Source: Burkholderia lata | GTDB lineage: Bacteria > Pseudomonadota > Gammaproteobacteria > Burkholderiales > Burkholderiaceae | DNA length: 64,000 nt | Assembly: GCF_902499335.1 (NCBI RefSeq) | Contig: NZ_CABVQK010000002.1 | Span: 620,001 to 684,000, forward strand | Direction of reading: 5' to 3' | Part shown: positions 35,229 through 45,865 of the stretch, piece after piece | How positions within the stretch are numbered: position 1 is the stretch's first letter | Layout of the letters: the number at the start of each line of letters is the position of its first letter | The notes under the pieces: model-generated | What the model was told of the DNA's origin: nothing | Seen by the model: only the letters and a program-made list of their open reading frames with translations | Database searches by the model: none | Made by a program: the position numbers and the translations under genes

Positions 35229-36188
35229 TTAAACGGCCCAGCGGATCTGCCCGACCGGTCGAACGTTGTCTGCGTCATGCACCGCGCCCTCGTCGGCCAC
35301 ACCAGGCCCGCCGGCAAGCACGCGTTTCAGCACGCGATCCTCCAGCGACGCAAACGCGGCCGATGCGCGGGCGCGCGGCCGGTCGAGCGGCACCGGCTGA
35401 TCCAGCGCCACACGCCCTTGCTCGATGAGCAGGATGCGGTCGCCAAGCGCAACGGCCTCCTGCACGTCGTGCGTGACGAGCAGCGCGGTGAACCGATGTT
35501 CGCGCCACAACCGCTCGATCAGCGCATGCATCTCGATGCGGGTCAGCGCGTCGAGCGCGCCGAGCGGCTCGTCGAGCAACAGCAGTTGCGGCCGGTGCAC
35601 GAGTGCGCGGGCCAGTGCGACACGCTGCCGCTGGCCGCCCGACAGTTGCGCGGGCCAGTCGTTCGCACGCTCCAGCAGGCCGACTTCATCGAGCACCGCG
35701 CGTGCCTGGTCGCGCGCGCCGCGCCCGAGGCCCAGCATCACGTTCTGCAGCACGGTCTTCCATGGCAGCAGGCGCGCATCCTGGTACATGATCCGCGTAT
35801 CGAGCACGCCGCCGCCCTCGCCGCGCGTCACGAGCGCACCGCTGCTCGGCTGCTCGAGCCCGGCAACGAGACGCAGCAGCGTCGACTTGCCGCAGCCGCT
35901 GCGGCCGACGATCGCGACGAAACTGCCGCGCGCGATGCCGAGCTCCACGTTGTCGAGCACCGTGCGTGCGCCGAAGCGCTTGCTGACGCCCGACAGCGTG
36001 ACCGCATCGTCGGGTACCGGGCTGCCTGCCCGCCGCCGCGCGAGCGGAACGACGGATGCGCCGCCGTCACGGTCGAGGATCGCCGCGTCCCGTGCGTCGC
36101 CGTCCGCGACGCGCGCCTGCGCAAGTTCAGCCTCGAGGTCTGCGCCGGCGAGCGGGCCGTAGGCGGCCGCCGAAGTCGTCGCATTCAT
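35229..36188 (-). CDS. ssuB: Aliphatic sulfonate ABC transporter ATPase
   Basis: A 319-residue ATPase energising sulfonate uptake. It shows Walker [11 protein letters not shown]-loop [10 protein letters not shown], signature LSGGQRQRV, Walker [13 protein letters not shown] and switch His in VTHDVQEA. A 60-residue N-terminal extension of unclear role precedes the domain. The ATG at 36186-36188 overlaps the ssuC stop by 4 bp, so start and operon are fixed. Confidence 0.95.
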   Translation of the reverse strand: MNATTSAAAYGPLAGADLEAELAQARVADGDARDAAILDRDGGASVVPLARRRAGSPVPDDAVTLSGVSKRFGARTVLDNVELGIARGSFVAIVGRSGCGKSTLLRLVAGLEQPSSGALVTRGEGGGVLDTRIMYQDARLLPWKTVLQNVMLGLGRGARDQARAVLDEVGLLERANDWPAQLSGGQRQRVALARALVHRPQLLLLDEPLGALDALTRIEMHALIERLWREHRFTALLVTHDVQEAVALGDRILLIEQGRVALDQPVPLDRPRARASAAFASLEDRVLKRVLAGGPGVADEGAVHDADNVRPVGQIRWAV

Positions 36189-36997
36189 GCTTTTGCTCCT
36201 GATTGATAAGCGGGGTGCCAGCGCAGCGTCACGCGCTCGAGCCATTTCGCCAGCACGTCGGCCAGCTTGCCGAGCACCGCGTACAGCAGGATGCCGACCA
36301 CCACCACGTCGGTTTGCAGGAATTCACGTGCGTTCATCGTCATGTAGCCGATGCCCGATTGCGCGGAAATCGTTTCCGCGACGATCAGCATCACCCACAT
36401 CAACCCGAGCGCGAAGCGCACGCCGACGAGGATCGACGGCAACGCACCGGGCAGGATCACGTCGCGGTACAGCGCAAAACCGCGCACGCCGTAGCTCTTC
36501 GCCATCTCGATCAAGTTCGCGTCGACCGAGCGGATCCCGTGGTACGTATTGATGTAGACCGGGAAGAACACCCCGAGCGCAACGAGGAACAGCTTCGCCT
36601 TCTCGTCGATGCCGAACCACAAGATCACGAGCGGAATCATCGCGAGCGCCGGGATGTTGCGGATCATCTGGATCGTCGAATCGAGCGCGACCTCGGCCGC
36701 CTTCGACAAACCGGTTGCGAGCCCCAGCGCGAGGCCGACGCCGCCACCGATCGCGAAACCGAACAGCGCGCGCCAGGTGCTGACTTTCACGTTCGCCCAC
36801 ATTTCGCCCGACGTCACGAGCGACCAGGCCGCTCGGACGACCGCCACGGGCTCGGGCAGCACGCGGGTCGACAGCCAGCCGATGCGCGCGCCGACCTCCC
36901 ATGCCGCCAGCAGCGCGAGCGGCACGAGCCACGGCGCAATGCCGCGCCATGCGCGGGCGGCCACGGCCGCACCCGTCGTCGACGTTTTCGTTGTCAT
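36185..36997 (-). CDS. ssuC: Aliphatic sulfonate ABC transporter permease
   Basis: A 270-residue inner-membrane permease with about six helices. The EAA-type loop and family phrases are present: [40 protein letters not shown] and [17 protein letters not shown]. It overlaps ssuB (ATGA at 36185-36188) and starts 17 bp after ssuD. Confidence 0.95.
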   Translation of the reverse strand: MTTKTSTTGAAVAARAWRGIAPWLVPLALLAAWEVGARIGWLSTRVLPEPVAVVRAAWSLVTSGEMWANVKVSTWRALFGFAIGGGVGLALGLATGLSKAAEVALDSTIQMIRNIPALAMIPLVILWFGIDEKAKLFLVALGVFFPVYINTYHGIRSVDANLIEMAKSYGVRGFALYRDVILPGALPSILVGVRFALGLMWVMLIVAETISAQSGIGYMTMNAREFLQTDVVVVGILLYAVLGKLADVLAKWLERVTLRWHPAYQSGAKA

Positions 36998-37014
36998 CGC
37001 AGGCCTCCTGTCGC

Positions 37015-38172
37015 TCAGCTCTGGGCCGCTTTCGGCAGATAGCTGTTGCCGACGATCTCGCCGAACGGGCCCGACAGCGGGCCGGTCGCCTTCGCCGCGC
37101 CGTTGCCCTTGATCAGCGGGAACACGAGTTCCGCGAAACGGTACGACTCCTCCAGGTGCGGATAGCCGGACAGGATGAAGGTTTCGATGCCGAGATCCGC
37201 GTATTCGCGCATGCGCTCCGCGACCTGCTCCGGATTGCCGACGAGCGCGGTGCCCGCACCGCCGCGCACGAGGCCGACGCCGGCCCACAGGTTCGGATAC
37301 ACCTCCAGCGCCTCGCGGCCGCCGCGCTTGCCGCCGTGCAGCGCGGCCATCCGGCGCTGGCCTTCCGAATCCATGTTCGCGAACGCCTTCTGCGCGCGTG
37401 CGATGGTTTCGTCGTCGAGGCGGCTGATCAGGCGCTCCGCGTCACGCCATGCTTCGTCCTCGGTCTCACGCACGATCACGTGCAGACGGATGCCGAACTT
37501 GATCTTGCGGCCGCGGGATTCCGCGCGCGCACGAATATCGGCGATCTTCTTCGCGACGGCCTCGGGCGGCTCGCCCCAGGTCAGGTAGGTGTCGATGTGA
37601 TCGGCCGCGATCTCATGCGCGGCCGGAGACGAGCCGCCGAACCACAGCGGCGGATGCGGACGCTGCACGGGCGGATACAGCGCCTTGCCGCCCTTCGACT
37701 GCAGATGCTTGCCGATGTAGTCGAACCCGCCGTTGTCGTGCGACGCGGACAGCAGCCCGCGCCAGATGTTCAGGAAGTCGTCGGTGATTTCGTAGCGCGT
37801 GTCGTGATCCGCGAACAGGCCGTCGCCTTCGAGTTCGGCGGCATCGCCGCCCGTCACGACGTTGATCAGCAGGCGGCCGCCCGACAGGCGGTCGAACGTC
37901 GCGGCCATCCGCGCCGACAGCCCCGGCGATGCGATGCCGGGACGGATCGCGACCAGGAATTTCAGGCGCTGCGTCGCCGGGATGAGGCTCGACGCAACGA
38001 CCCACGCATCCTCGCAGGAACGGCCGGTCGGCAGCAGCACACCCTCGTAGCCGAGCGTATCGGCCGCAACCGCGACCTGCTTGAAGTAATCGTAATCCGC
38101 GGCGCGCGCACCTTCGGCCGTGCCGAGATAGCGGCTGTCGCCGTGCGTGGGGATAAACCAGAACACATTCAT
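37015..38172 (-). CDS. ssuD: FMNH2-dependent alkanesulfonate monooxygenase
   Basis: A 385-residue enzyme that releases sulfite from alkanesulfonates using FMNH2 and oxygen. Family signatures: [20 protein letters not shown], the active-site region [15 protein letters not shown] (Cys54 type), INVVTGGD, and [20 protein letters not shown]. Arg and His residues of the active site are conserved. It heads the ssuDCB unit. No ssuA or flavin reductase ssuE lies upstream, unlike E. coli. Confidence 0.96.
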   Translation of the reverse strand: MNVFWFIPTHGDSRYLGTAEGARAADYDYFKQVAVAADTLGYEGVLLPTGRSCEDAWVVASSLIPATQRLKFLVAIRPGIASPGLSARMAATFDRLSGGRLLINVVTGGDAAELEGDGLFADHDTRYEITDDFLNIWRGLLSASHDNGGFDYIGKHLQSKGGKALYPPVQRPHPPLWFGGSSPAAHEIAADHIDTYLTWGEPPEAVAKKIADIRARAESRGRKIKFGIRLHVIVRETEDEAWRDAERLISRLDDETIARAQKAFANMDSEGQRRMAALHGGKRGGREALEVYPNLWAGVGLVRGGAGTALVGNPEQVAERMREYADLGIETFILSGYPHLEESYRFAELVFPLIKGNGAAKATGPLSGPFGEIVGNSYLPKAAQS

Positions 38173-38512
38173 CTGCTGCTCCTGCTTGACTGTCCTTGCC
38201 GGAATTTGAAAAAACACCGCCCTGCTCGCGTCGCGGATCAGCGGCGCATGCATGGTGTGCGTTCGAATCGGGATGGCTCGCCGGTCAGGCCGTGCAGCGG
38301 GCGAGGACGCGATTGCACGGCTGTTTCTGGGAAATCAGTCTAGGGATCGGTGCAGGGCTTTGGAACGATTTTTTTTAGCTTAGGTTTTCCGCTTTCGTGA
38401 TTAGCACGACGCTGGAGCGAATATCGCGGCGGGCGGGCCCTATAATGACGCACCTATCCGAATAACTCCGCGCGGACGGCCCCGGCCGTGCGTGCCTGCG
38501 GTGCACTCATCG
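38173..38512. other. Divergent intergenic region upstream of ssuD
   Basis: 340 bp between divergent starts. An AT-rich tract (about 38368-38405, with a run of T) probably carries the ssuD promoter and a LysR-type (CysB/Cbl/SsuR-like) site. No gene is seen. Confidence 0.4.
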
Positions 38513-38941
38513 ATGCAGAAAGTCATCCTGCCATTCCTGTCCGGCTTCCTGGCCGCCCTGTTCTTCCGCGAAGCCACGCTCGCACTCCTTCATACGGCCG
38601 ACCTGATCGCCGCAACCGGCTTCTCCACGCAGCCGTTCGCGCCGCTCGGCATTCCTGAATTTGTCGCGAATGCGCTGATCAGTGCGTGCTGCGCGATCCC
38701 GATGGCGTGGCTGCTGCGCGTCTCGCCGGAACGCGAGGCGTCGTGGATCGGTGCGCTGGTATTCGGCGGCATCGTGCTCACGGCCGCCCGCGTGTTCGCG
38801 ATCGATCCGCTGCGCGGCATCTGGCCGTCGGGCAACATGATGCCCGTGCTCGCGGCCGGCTTCGCGGCGAATGCCGTATGGGGCTTCGGCGCGCTCGTGT
38901 TCATGCGTGCGTTCATGTCGGACGACGCAGGCGACGAGTAA
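38513..38941 (+). CDS. Small integral membrane protein
   Basis: A 142-residue protein with four predicted helices (ILPFLSGFLAALFFREATLA; ALISACCAIPMAWLL; IGALVFGGIVLTAARVFAI; MMPVLAAGFAANAVWGFGAL). No signal or catalytic motif is visible. It has no recognised family. Start ATG 38513 precedes the first helix closely. Confidence 0.75.
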   Translation: MQKVILPFLSGFLAALFFREATLALLHTADLIAATGFSTQPFAPLGIPEFVANALISACCAIPMAWLLRVSPEREASWIGALVFGGIVLTAARVFAIDPLRGIWPSGNMMPVLAAGFAANAVWGFGALVFMRAFMSDDAGDE

Positions 38942-38992
38942 CGCGCGCGCAAGCGTTACGCGCCTCGGCCGTCAACCGGCCGACATCCATGA

Positions 38993-39024
38993 AAAAGGCC
39001 GCCTGCATGTGCAGGCGGCCTTTT
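38993..39024. terminator. Bidirectional intrinsic terminator
   Basis: Near-perfect palindrome with A-run on the left and T-run on the right, between convergent genes. It serves both the membrane protein gene and the minus-strand acyl-CoA operon. Confidence 0.85.
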
Positions 39025-39045
39025 CGTTTCCAGCTCGTGCGTCGG

Positions 39046-40200
39046 TCAGTCCTGCAGATTCCGCAGCGGATGCGTGTCGGGCGTCCACGGGCTGTCGAAC
39101 ATCGCGAGCACGTCCGCGCGATCGATATCGGCGGACGACTTGAAGCGCCAGGCCGGCTGGTGGTCCTTGTCGACGATCAATGCGCGCACGCCTTCGATCA
39201 CGTCGCCGCGCGCAAATGTCGAGCGCGTGAGATCGAGATCGCGCCGCAGGCAGTCGGCCATCGTCGCGCCGCGTGCACGTTCGACGACTTCCAGCGACAC
39301 GGCCATCGACAACGGCGACAACTGTTCGCGCATCGCATGGGTCGCCTTCTCGATCCATCCGTCGACGGCCGCGCAATCCTGCTCGGCGTCGAGCGAAGCG
39401 AGGATCGCGCCGATGTCCGGCTGCGCGAAATGCCGGTCGATCCCGGCACGCGCGTCGGCCAGCGCCGACGTGTCGGGGGTCGGCACGACCTTGTGTGCGG
39501 CGGCCGCATCGGTCACGCACGCGACGGCCTGCTCGCCGGTGTCGATGCGCGCGCTGCGCAGCGTATCGAGCAGCGCCGGCAATGCGGCATCGGGCAGATA
39601 GACGTCGGCGAGCTGCGCGTACAGCGCGCCGGCCGCGTCGAGCGTCGCGCCGGTCACGGCGAGATAGCGGCCGATCGCACCGGGCGTGCGCGCGAGGAAC
39701 CAGCTCATCCCGACGTCGGGGAACAGGCCGATACGCGTTTCCGGCATTGCCATCTTCGTCGAATCGGTCACGACGCGCAGGCCGCCCGTATGCCGCGCCG
39801 CCTGCGAAATCCCCATGCCGCCGCCCATCACGACGCCGTGCATCAGCGCGATGTAAGGCTTCGGATACGCGAAGATCGTGTGGTTCAGCGTGTATTCCTC
39901 GATGAAGAACGTGTCGACCGCATCGCGGTCGCCGCGCTGCCACGCATCGTGGAAGAAGCGCACGTCGCCGCCCGCGCAGAACGCGCGCGGATGCGGGCTG
40001 TGTACGACGACCGCGACGACCTCCGGATCGTCGCGCCACGCGTCGAGCGCCTGCTGCATCAGCCGGATCATGCCGACCGACAGCGCGTTCAGCGCCTTCG
40101 GCCGGTTCAGTTCGAGAAAGCCGATGCGGTTCGCGACATACGCGCGTACGTCGGGCTGGGCGGATTCGGCGGAAACGACAGCGGAATTGGGATCGGTCAT
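39046..40200 (-). CDS. Enoyl-CoA hydratase/3-hydroxyisobutyryl-CoA hydrolase family protein
   Basis: A 384-residue crotonase-fold enzyme. The length and sequence match 3-hydroxyisobutyryl-CoA hydrolases of valine catabolism: LNRPKALNALSVGMI, RAFCAGGDVRFFHDAW (oxyanion hole), MHGVVMGGGMGISQAARH and MPETRIGLFPDVGMSWFL with the catalytic Glu, then a C-terminal domain. It is last in an operon with an SMR exporter and a UPF0303 protein, a combination without obvious metabolic logic. Confidence 0.92.
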   Translation of the reverse strand: MTDPNSAVVSAESAQPDVRAYVANRIGFLELNRPKALNALSVGMIRLMQQALDAWRDDPEVVAVVVHSPHPRAFCAGGDVRFFHDAWQRGDRDAVDTFFIEEYTLNHTIFAYPKPYIALMHGVVMGGGMGISQAARHTGGLRVVTDSTKMAMPETRIGLFPDVGMSWFLARTPGAIGRYLAVTGATLDAAGALYAQLADVYLPDAALPALLDTLRSARIDTGEQAVACVTDAAAAHKVVPTPDTSALADARAGIDRHFAQPDIGAILASLDAEQDCAAVDGWIEKATHAMREQLSPLSMAVSLEVVERARGATMADCLRRDLDLTRSTFARGDVIEGVRALIVDKDHQPAWRFKSSADIDRADVLAMFDSPWTPDTHPLRNLQD

Positions 40201-40230
40201 GAGGTCATCCGGCAAATGGCAGTCGCACGC

Positions 40231-40569
40231 TCAGTGCGCCTGCATCTTCGAAAACAGGTTCAATACCACGACGCCGGAGATGATCAGGCCAAGGCCGATC
40301 ACGGCCGGCAGGTCCGGCACCTGGCGATAGAGCAGCATCGCGACGAGCGTGATCAGCACGATGCCGGCGCCCGACCAGACTGCATAGATGATGCCGACAG
40401 GCATTGTGCGCAACGTGAGCGAGAGGCAGTAGAACGCGATGCCGTAGCCGGCAACGACGAGCAGCGACGGCCAGAGACGCGTGAAGCCATCCGCCGCGCG
40501 CAGCGCGGACGTGCCGATCACTTCCGCGACGATCGCGATCGCGAGCCATGCGTAACCGGGCAGTTGCAT
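40231..40569 (-). CDS. Small multidrug resistance (SMR) family exporter
   Basis: A 112-residue, four-helix exporter. The essential Glu16 is in [18 protein letters not shown]. The third helix carries [20 protein letters not shown], typical for EmrE/Sug. It works as a proton-driven antiporter dimer for cationic compounds or guanidinium. Position: 3 bp after the UPF0303 gene. I cannot tell a quaternary-amine exporter from a guanidinium exporter. Confidence 0.93.
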   Translation of the reverse strand: MQLPGYAWLAIAIVAEVIGTSALRAADGFTRLWPSLLVVAGYGIAFYCLSLTLRTMPVGIIYAVWSGAGIVLITLVAMLLYRQVPDLPAVIGLGLIISGVVVLNLFSKMQAH

Positions 40570-40572
40570 CGC

Positions 40573-41070
40573 TCAGCTCCTTGCGAGGGCCAGCACGGCG
40601 TAATCGTGGCCGAGCTCCGCACACAGCGCCTCGACGACGAATTCGTGGTCCGCGCGCTGCGGCAGCCCCGATGCAGTGATCGAGCCGATCACGCCGGCAC
40701 CGGCAACGGTCAGCGGAAACGAGCCGCCGTGCGGCGAATATTCGGCGATCGGCAGCCCGTGCTTGTCGGCGAGCGTCGCGCCGGCCTGCTGCATGCGCAG
40801 GCCGATGGCGTACGAACTACGGCGGAAATGCGCGACGACGTTGCGCTTGCGGCGCACCCAGTCGGCATTGTCGGGCGTGGCGCCAGCGAGCGCCGCGTAG
40901 AACAGCGGCTGGCCGAACGTGACGATGTCGATCGCGACCGCATGGCCACGCGACGTCGCGAGCGCATGCATCCGACTGCCGAGCGCCCACGCGCGGGCCG
41001 GGTCGAAATGGGGAAACACGAGCGCCTGTTCCTGCGCGCCGATCGATTGCAGATCGTGAGCGATGTCCAT
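40573..41070 (-). CDS. UPF0303/HbpS-like heme-degrading-domain protein
   Basis: A 165-residue protein of the HbpS/GlcG fold. It shows [57 protein letters not shown] and [16 protein letters not shown]. Relatives bind heme or cobalamin adenosyl ligands; true function is unsettled. First gene of an operon with the SMR exporter. Confidence 0.88.
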   Translation of the reverse strand: MDIAHDLQSIGAQEQALVFPHFDPARAWALGSRMHALATSRGHAVAIDIVTFGQPLFYAALAGATPDNADWVRRKRNVVAHFRRSSYAIGLRMQQAGATLADKHGLPIAEYSPHGGSFPLTVAGAGVIGSITASGLPQRADHEFVVEALCAELGHDYAVLALARS

Positions 41071-41267
41071 GAATCCGTCGATACAGTAATGAGAGTCGCA
41101 ACGGTGCCGATGCGATCGCGCACGGCCCCGCTGCAGAAGAGACGAAACAAACCGCTCGATTCTAGCGCACGCACCCGCCGTACCGGCCCCACAAGCCGCG
41201 ACAAGAAATTGTCAGAAAGCGCTTGCACGCATTCGGGATAACCCATATAATTCATTTCTTCGACGGA

Positions 41268-41344
<77 letters not shown>

Positions 41345-41360
41345 ACGTCCAGATTCATGC

Positions 41361-41389
41361 AAAAAGCCCGGCCCTGTGCCGGGCTTTTT
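41361..41389 (+). terminator. Terminator of tRNA-fMet
   Basis: A 12-bp stem (41361-41372 with 41378-41389) with A-run before and T-run after, 16 bp beyond the tRNA. Confidence 0.85.
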
Positions 41390-41526
41390 GTTTTTCCGTC
41401 GTACTCCCCGCCCTCTTCGCGCGCCCGCACCTTCCGCTTCGTACGACACGCGGCCTGCACGCGCAGGCGTTCAAGAATGCCGCGCCCCGGTGATACACTC
41501 GCATCACCTCGTCCCTTCCACTCGAC

Positions 41527-42072
41527 ATGAAATTCTGCTCCGTCTGCGGTCACGAAGTCATCGCGCGCATTCCTCCGGGCGACAACCGCGAGCGCTTCGT
41601 CTGCGATCACTGCGGCACGATCCATTACCAGAATCCGCGCAACGTCGTCGGCACGGTCCCGGTCTGGGGCGATCAGATCCTGCTGTGCCGCCGCGCGATC
41701 GAACCGCGCTACGGGTTCTGGACGCTGCCCGCAGGCTTCATGGAAATGGGCGAGACGACGGCCGAAGCCGCCGCACGCGAAACGCTCGAGGAAGCCGGCG
41801 CGCGTGTCGAGGTGCAGAACCTGTTCACGCTGCTCAACGTGCCGCACGTGCACCAGGTTCACCTGTTCTACCTCGCGCGGCTCACCGATCCGGCGTTCGA
41901 GGCCGGCGAGGAAAGCCTCGAAGTGAAGCTGTTCGACGAAGCCGACATCCCGTGGGACGAGATCGCGTTCCCGACCGTCAGCCAGACCCTGCGATTCTTC
42001 TTCGCCGATCGCGCCGCGGGCGACTACGGCGTGCACACCGGCGATATCTTCCGCTCGCTGCGCAACGGCTGA
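41527..42072 (+). CDS. Nudix hydrolase with zinc ribbon
   Basis: A 181-residue protein. Cys4, Cys7, Cys26 and Cys29 form an N-terminal zinc ribbon. The Nudix box is complete: [20 protein letters not shown] followed by AG (from about residue 71). The ribbon-Nudix layout is shared with NADH pyrophosphatase NudC, but this protein is shorter, so it may hydrolyse other nucleotide diphosphates. It starts an apparent operon with aat at 11 bp. Confidence 0.93.
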   Translation: MKFCSVCGHEVIARIPPGDNRERFVCDHCGTIHYQNPRNVVGTVPVWGDQILLCRRAIEPRYGFWTLPAGFMEMGETTAEAAARETLEEAGARVEVQNLFTLLNVPHVHQVHLFYLARLTDPAFEAGEESLEVKLFDEADIPWDEIAFPTVSQTLRFFFADRAAGDYGVHTGDIFRSLRNG

Positions 42073-42083
42073 GCCCCCGCCCC

Positions 42084-42848
42084 ATGGTCCCCTGGCTCGG
42101 CCCGGACGATCCGTTTCCGCCCATCGAACGCGCGCTCGGCCCCGCGACCGGCGCGCCAGGGCTGCTCGCCGCGAGCGCCGACCTGTTGCCGTCGCGCCTC
42201 ATCGACGCGTACCTGCGCGGCATCTTCCCGTGGTATTCGGACGGCCAGCCCGTGCTGTGGTGGAGCCCCGACCCGCGCATGATTCTCGTGCCGGCGGAAT
42301 TCAAGGTGTCGCCGTCGCTGCGCAAGACGCTCAAGCGCGTACTGCGCGAGCCTGAATGGGAAGTGCGCGTCGACTACGACTTTCCGGGCGTGATGCGCGC
42401 GTGCGCGCAGGCGCCGCGCCGCGGACAGCGCGGCACGTGGATCACGGCCGAGATCATCGACGCGTACACGTCGCTCTACCGCTCCGGCAACGCACACAGC
42501 ATCGAGACGTGGCACGACGGGCGACGCGTCGGCGGCCTGTACGGCGTGTCGTTCGGGCGGATGTTTTTCGGCGAATCGATGTATGCGGACGCGACCGACG
42601 CATCGAAAATCGCGCTGGCCACGCTCGTCGCACACCTTCGCGAGCAGGGGCTGGAAATGATAGACTGCCAGCAGAATACGTCGCATCTAGCGTCGCTCGG
42701 CGGCCGCGAGATCGCACGCAAGGCCTTTGTCGCTCACGTGCGCAGCGCGGTAGCCGAACCGCCGATTCCGTGGCAGTTCGACAAGCGCGTGCTCGCCGCG
42801 CTGACGGGCCGCGCCGAAACGGCGCCCCCCTCCGGGATCGAGCGCTAG
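42084..42848 (+). CDS. aat: Leucyl/phenylalanyl-tRNA-protein transferase
   Basis: A 254-residue enzyme that adds Leu or Phe to proteins with N-terminal Arg or Lys, marking them for ClpSAP. Diagnostic: [48 protein letters not shown] and [15 protein letters not shown]. It is 11 bp after the nudix gene and 33 bp before bpt. Confidence 0.96.
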   Translation: MVPWLGPDDPFPPIERALGPATGAPGLLAASADLLPSRLIDAYLRGIFPWYSDGQPVLWWSPDPRMILVPAEFKVSPSLRKTLKRVLREPEWEVRVDYDFPGVMRACAQAPRRGQRGTWITAEIIDAYTSLYRSGNAHSIETWHDGRRVGGLYGVSFGRMFFGESMYADATDASKIALATLVAHLREQGLEMIDCQQNTSHLASLGGREIARKAFVAHVRSAVAEPPIPWQFDKRVLAALTGRAETAPPSGIER

Positions 42849-42881
42849 CGCGGCACTCCCTCCCTGCAACGAGAGCTGCCC

Positions 42882-43712
42882 ATGACTCACCCGACTGAGC
42901 TGCCGCTTTCACCGCTTTCGGCGCTGCAATTCTATGCAACGGCGCCCTATCCGTGCAGCTATCTGGACGGCCGCGTCGCGCGCTCGCAAGTCGCGACGCC
43001 GAGCCACCTGATCAACTCCGACATCTACACCGAGCTCGTCAAGGCCGGCTTCCGGCGTTCGGGCGTCTTCACGTATCGTCCGTACTGCGACGGCTGCCGT
43101 GCCTGCGTGCCGGTGCGCGTCCCGGTCGACGCGTTCGCGCCTTCCCGCACGCAGCGCCGGATGTGGAAGCGGCACCGCACGCTCGTCGCGACGGTTTCAC
43201 CGCTGCACTACGACGAAGAGCACTACGCGCTCTACATGCGCTACCAGTCCGCGCGCCACGCCGGTGGCGGCATGGATCGCGACAGCCGCGACCAGTACGA
43301 GCAGTTCCTGCTGCAGAGCCGGATCAACTCGCGCCTCGTCGAATTCCGCGACCTCGACGCACCGGGCGGCGAGCCCGGCAAGCTGCGCATGGTCAGCATG
43401 ATCGACATCCTCGGCGACGGGCTGTCGTCCGTCTACACGTTCTTCGAGCCGGACGACCAGCACACGAGCTACGGCACCTACAACATCCTGTGGCAGATCG
43501 AGCAGGCGAAGAGCCTCGGCCTGCCCTACGTGTACCTCGGCTACTGGATCCGCGAGAGCCCGAAGATGGCCTACAAGGCGAACTTCCACCCGCTCGAAGG
43601 GCTGATCGACGGCCGCTGGAAGATACTCGATCCGGAACGGATCGACCTGCCGCCCGTCGACGCGGCGCTGGCGCGCGCGCCGTTGCCGGGCGGGCATTCC
43701 GGCTCGGGCTGA
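42882..43712 (+). CDS. bpt: Aspartate/glutamate leucyltransferase (Bpt)
   Basis: A 276-residue relative of eukaryotic arginyltransferase ATE1. It transfers Leu to N-terminal Asp or Glu. Conserved parts: [40 protein letters not shown] with catalytic and metal-type cysteines, and [20 protein letters not shown]. It is next to aat, so both secondary and tertiary N-end rule steps are encoded together. Confidence 0.95.
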   Translation: MTHPTELPLSPLSALQFYATAPYPCSYLDGRVARSQVATPSHLINSDIYTELVKAGFRRSGVFTYRPYCDGCRACVPVRVPVDAFAPSRTQRRMWKRHRTLVATVSPLHYDEEHYALYMRYQSARHAGGGMDRDSRDQYEQFLLQSRINSRLVEFRDLDAPGGEPGKLRMVSMIDILGDGLSSVYTFFEPDDQHTSYGTYNILWQIEQAKSLGLPYVYLGYWIRESPKMAYKANFHPLEGLIDGRWKILDPERIDLPPVDAALARAPLPGGHSGSG

Positions 43713-43810
43713 CGCGCGCCGCACGGGTAACGCAGCGAAGCGCGCCTCTGCCGCCCAACTCCCGGTAAAATAGCGGGTTGTCATTCATTCCGGCTGTCCG
43801 CCCTATTCCC

Positions 43811-44848
43811 GTGTTCAGTTCCCTCTATCCGCTGGCCCGCGCATCCCTGTTCAAAATGGATGCGGAAGACGCTCACCACCTCACGCTGCGCGCGCTCGGC
43901 GCGGCCGGCCGCACGGGCCTTGCCTGCGCGCTGTCGGCCCGTGTGCCCGACGCACCGCGCACCGTGATGGGGCTCACGTTCCGCAACCCGGTCGGCCTCG
44001 CGGCCGGCCTCGACAAGGACGGCGCGGCCATCGACGGCCTCGCGGCACTCGGCTTCGGCTTCATCGAGGTCGGTACGGTCACGCCGCGCCCGCAGCCCGG
44101 CAACCCGCGCCCGCGGATGTTCCGCCTGCCACAGGCCGAAGCGCTGATCAACCGGATGGGCTTCAACAACCACGGCGTCGACCAGTTCGTGAAGAACGTC
44201 CAGGCCGCCCGCTATCGCGGCATCCTCGGCCTGAACATCGGCAAGAACGCCGATACGCCGATCGAGCGCGCCGCCGAGGACTACCTGTACTGCCTCGAGC
44301 GCGTGTACCCGTTCGCGAGCTACGTGACGATCAACATCTCGTCGCCGAACACGAAGAACCTGCGCCAGCTGCAGGGCGCGGGCGAACTCGACGCGCTGCT
44401 CGCGGCGCTGAAGGACAAGCAGCAGCGCCTCGCCGACCTGCACGGCAAGCTCGTGCCGCTCGCACTGAAGATCGCGCCCGATCTCGACGACGAACAGGTC
44501 AAGGAAATCGGCGATACGCTGCTGCGCCACAAGATCGAGGCGGTCATCGCCACCAACACGACGCTGTCGCGCGCGGCCGTCCAGGGCCTGCCGCATGCGG
44601 ACGAAGCCGGCGGCCTGTCGGGCCGCCCGGTGTTCGACGCGTCGAACGAGGTGATCCGCAAGCTGCACGCGCAAGTCGGCAGCGCGGTGCCGATCATCGG
44701 CGTCGGCGGCATCTTCTCGGGCGAGGACGCCCGCGCGAAGCTCGCGGCCGGCGCGTCGCTGGTCCAGCTCTATACCGGCTTCATCTACCGCGGCCCGGCG
44801 CTCGTCGCCGACTGCGTGAAGGCCATCGCCCGCGAACGCACCGCGTAA
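43811..44848 (+). CDS. pyrD: Dihydroorotate dehydrogenase (quinone), class 2
   Basis: A 345-residue membrane-associated flavoenzyme of pyrimidine synthesis. The amphipathic N-terminus ([19 protein letters not shown]) marks class 2. FMN and substrate motifs: [41 protein letters not shown] and [20 protein letters not shown]. Catalytic Ser is in the NISSPNT region. GTG 43811 gives the usual family length. Confidence 0.96.
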   Translation: MFSSLYPLARASLFKMDAEDAHHLTLRALGAAGRTGLACALSARVPDAPRTVMGLTFRNPVGLAAGLDKDGAAIDGLAALGFGFIEVGTVTPRPQPGNPRPRMFRLPQAEALINRMGFNNHGVDQFVKNVQAARYRGILGLNIGKNADTPIERAAEDYLYCLERVYPFASYVTINISSPNTKNLRQLQGAGELDALLAALKDKQQRLADLHGKLVPLALKIAPDLDDEQVKEIGDTLLRHKIEAVIATNTTLSRAAVQGLPHADEAGGLSGRPVFDASNEVIRKLHAQVGSAVPIIGVGGIFSGEDARAKLAAGASLVQLYTGFIYRGPALVADCVKAIARERTA

Positions 44849-44948
44849 TATAGGCATAAACAAACGATATTTAGATGTCGATTGCATTTTTGCTATCATC
44901 GACCTCGTTACCAGAATCAATGACCCGGACAGGGCAAGGAAACACACG

Positions 44949-45743
44949 ATGAAATTTTCGCTGCTGAAGAAGCTGCTGGTTGCCGGCCTGATCGGCACGT
45001 CGTTCGCCGCCGCCACCGCGCATGCGGCCGATCTCCTCGACCAGGTGAAGCAACGCGGCACGCTGCGGGTCGGCCTCGAAGGCACGTTCCCGCCGTTCAA
45101 CTCGAAGAACCCGCAAGGCGAACTCGTCGGCTTCGACGTCGACATCGCGAAGGCCGTGGCCGCGAAGCTCGGCGTGAAGGCGGAATTCGTGACGACCGAA
45201 TGGAGCGGCATCATCGCGGGCCTGCAGGCCGGCAAGTTCGACGTGATCGCCAACCAGGTCGGCATCACCGACAAGCGCAAGGAAACGCTCGACTTCTCGC
45301 CGGCGTACACGTTCTCGTCCGCGCAGCTGATCCAGCGCAAGGACGACACGCGTGAATTCAAGTCGCTGGAAGACCTGAAGGGCAAGAAGCTCGGCGTCGC
45401 GCTCGGCACGAACTACATGGACATGGCGAAGTCGGTGCCCGGCATCGACGTGAAGACGTACCCGGGCGCGCCCGAGTACCTGCGCGATCTCGCGGCCGGC
45501 CGTCTCGACGCGGCGCTCAACGACCGCCTGATGCTCGCGTACCTGACGAAGAATTCGCAACTGCCGCTGCGCCCGGGCGCGAACGTCGGTTCGGCGAACC
45601 CGTCGGGCATCCCGTTCAAGAAGGGCAACCCGAAGTTCCAGAAGGCGATCGACGACGCGATGGCACAACTCCAGGCCAACGGCACGTTCACGAAGATCTC
45701 GGACAAGTGGTTCGGCATCGACGTGACGAAGCCGATCAAGTAA
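44949..45743 (+). CDS. Amino acid (cystine-type) ABC transporter substrate-binding protein
   Basis: A 264-residue periplasmic protein with a signal peptide (cleavage at AHA-AD, residue 26). It resembles cystine-binding TcyJ/FliY: VKQRGTLRVGLEGTFPPFNS, FDVIANQVGITDKRKETLDF, KKLGVALGTNYMDMAKSV and DKWFGIDVTKPI. A permease follows after a terminator-like hairpin. An ATPase gene is missing nearby. Confidence 0.9.
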   Translation: MKFSLLKKLLVAGLIGTSFAAATAHAADLLDQVKQRGTLRVGLEGTFPPFNSKNPQGELVGFDVDIAKAVAAKLGVKAEFVTTEWSGIIAGLQAGKFDVIANQVGITDKRKETLDFSPAYTFSSAQLIQRKDDTREFKSLEDLKGKKLGVALGTNYMDMAKSVPGIDVKTYPGAPEYLRDLAAGRLDAALNDRLMLAYLTKNSQLPLRPGANVGSANPSGIPFKKGNPKFQKAIDDAMAQLQANGTFTKISDKWFGIDVTKPIK

Positions 45744-45780
45744 GCACGCCTGCATTTCCCGCCTGAAGGCGGGCCGGAAA

Positions 45781-45814
45781 GGGCGGCATCCGTGACGATG
45801 CCGCCCTTTGTTTT
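45781..45814 (+). terminator. Partial intrinsic terminator between binding protein and permease
   Basis: Perfect 10-bp stem (45781-45790 with 45797-45806) followed by TTTGTTTT. It lies in the 122-bp gap before the permease. It may lower permease expression relative to the binding protein. Confidence 0.75.
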
Positions 45815-45865
45815 ATTCGTCCGGTTTATGATTGCGCTTTCGCGCACGCATTCGATTCGTATTCC

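Noticed and set aside
45781..45865. Riboswitch in the gap between binding protein and permease genes
   Set aside because: Only a simple hairpin with T-run is present; no conserved riboswitch core is recognisable.
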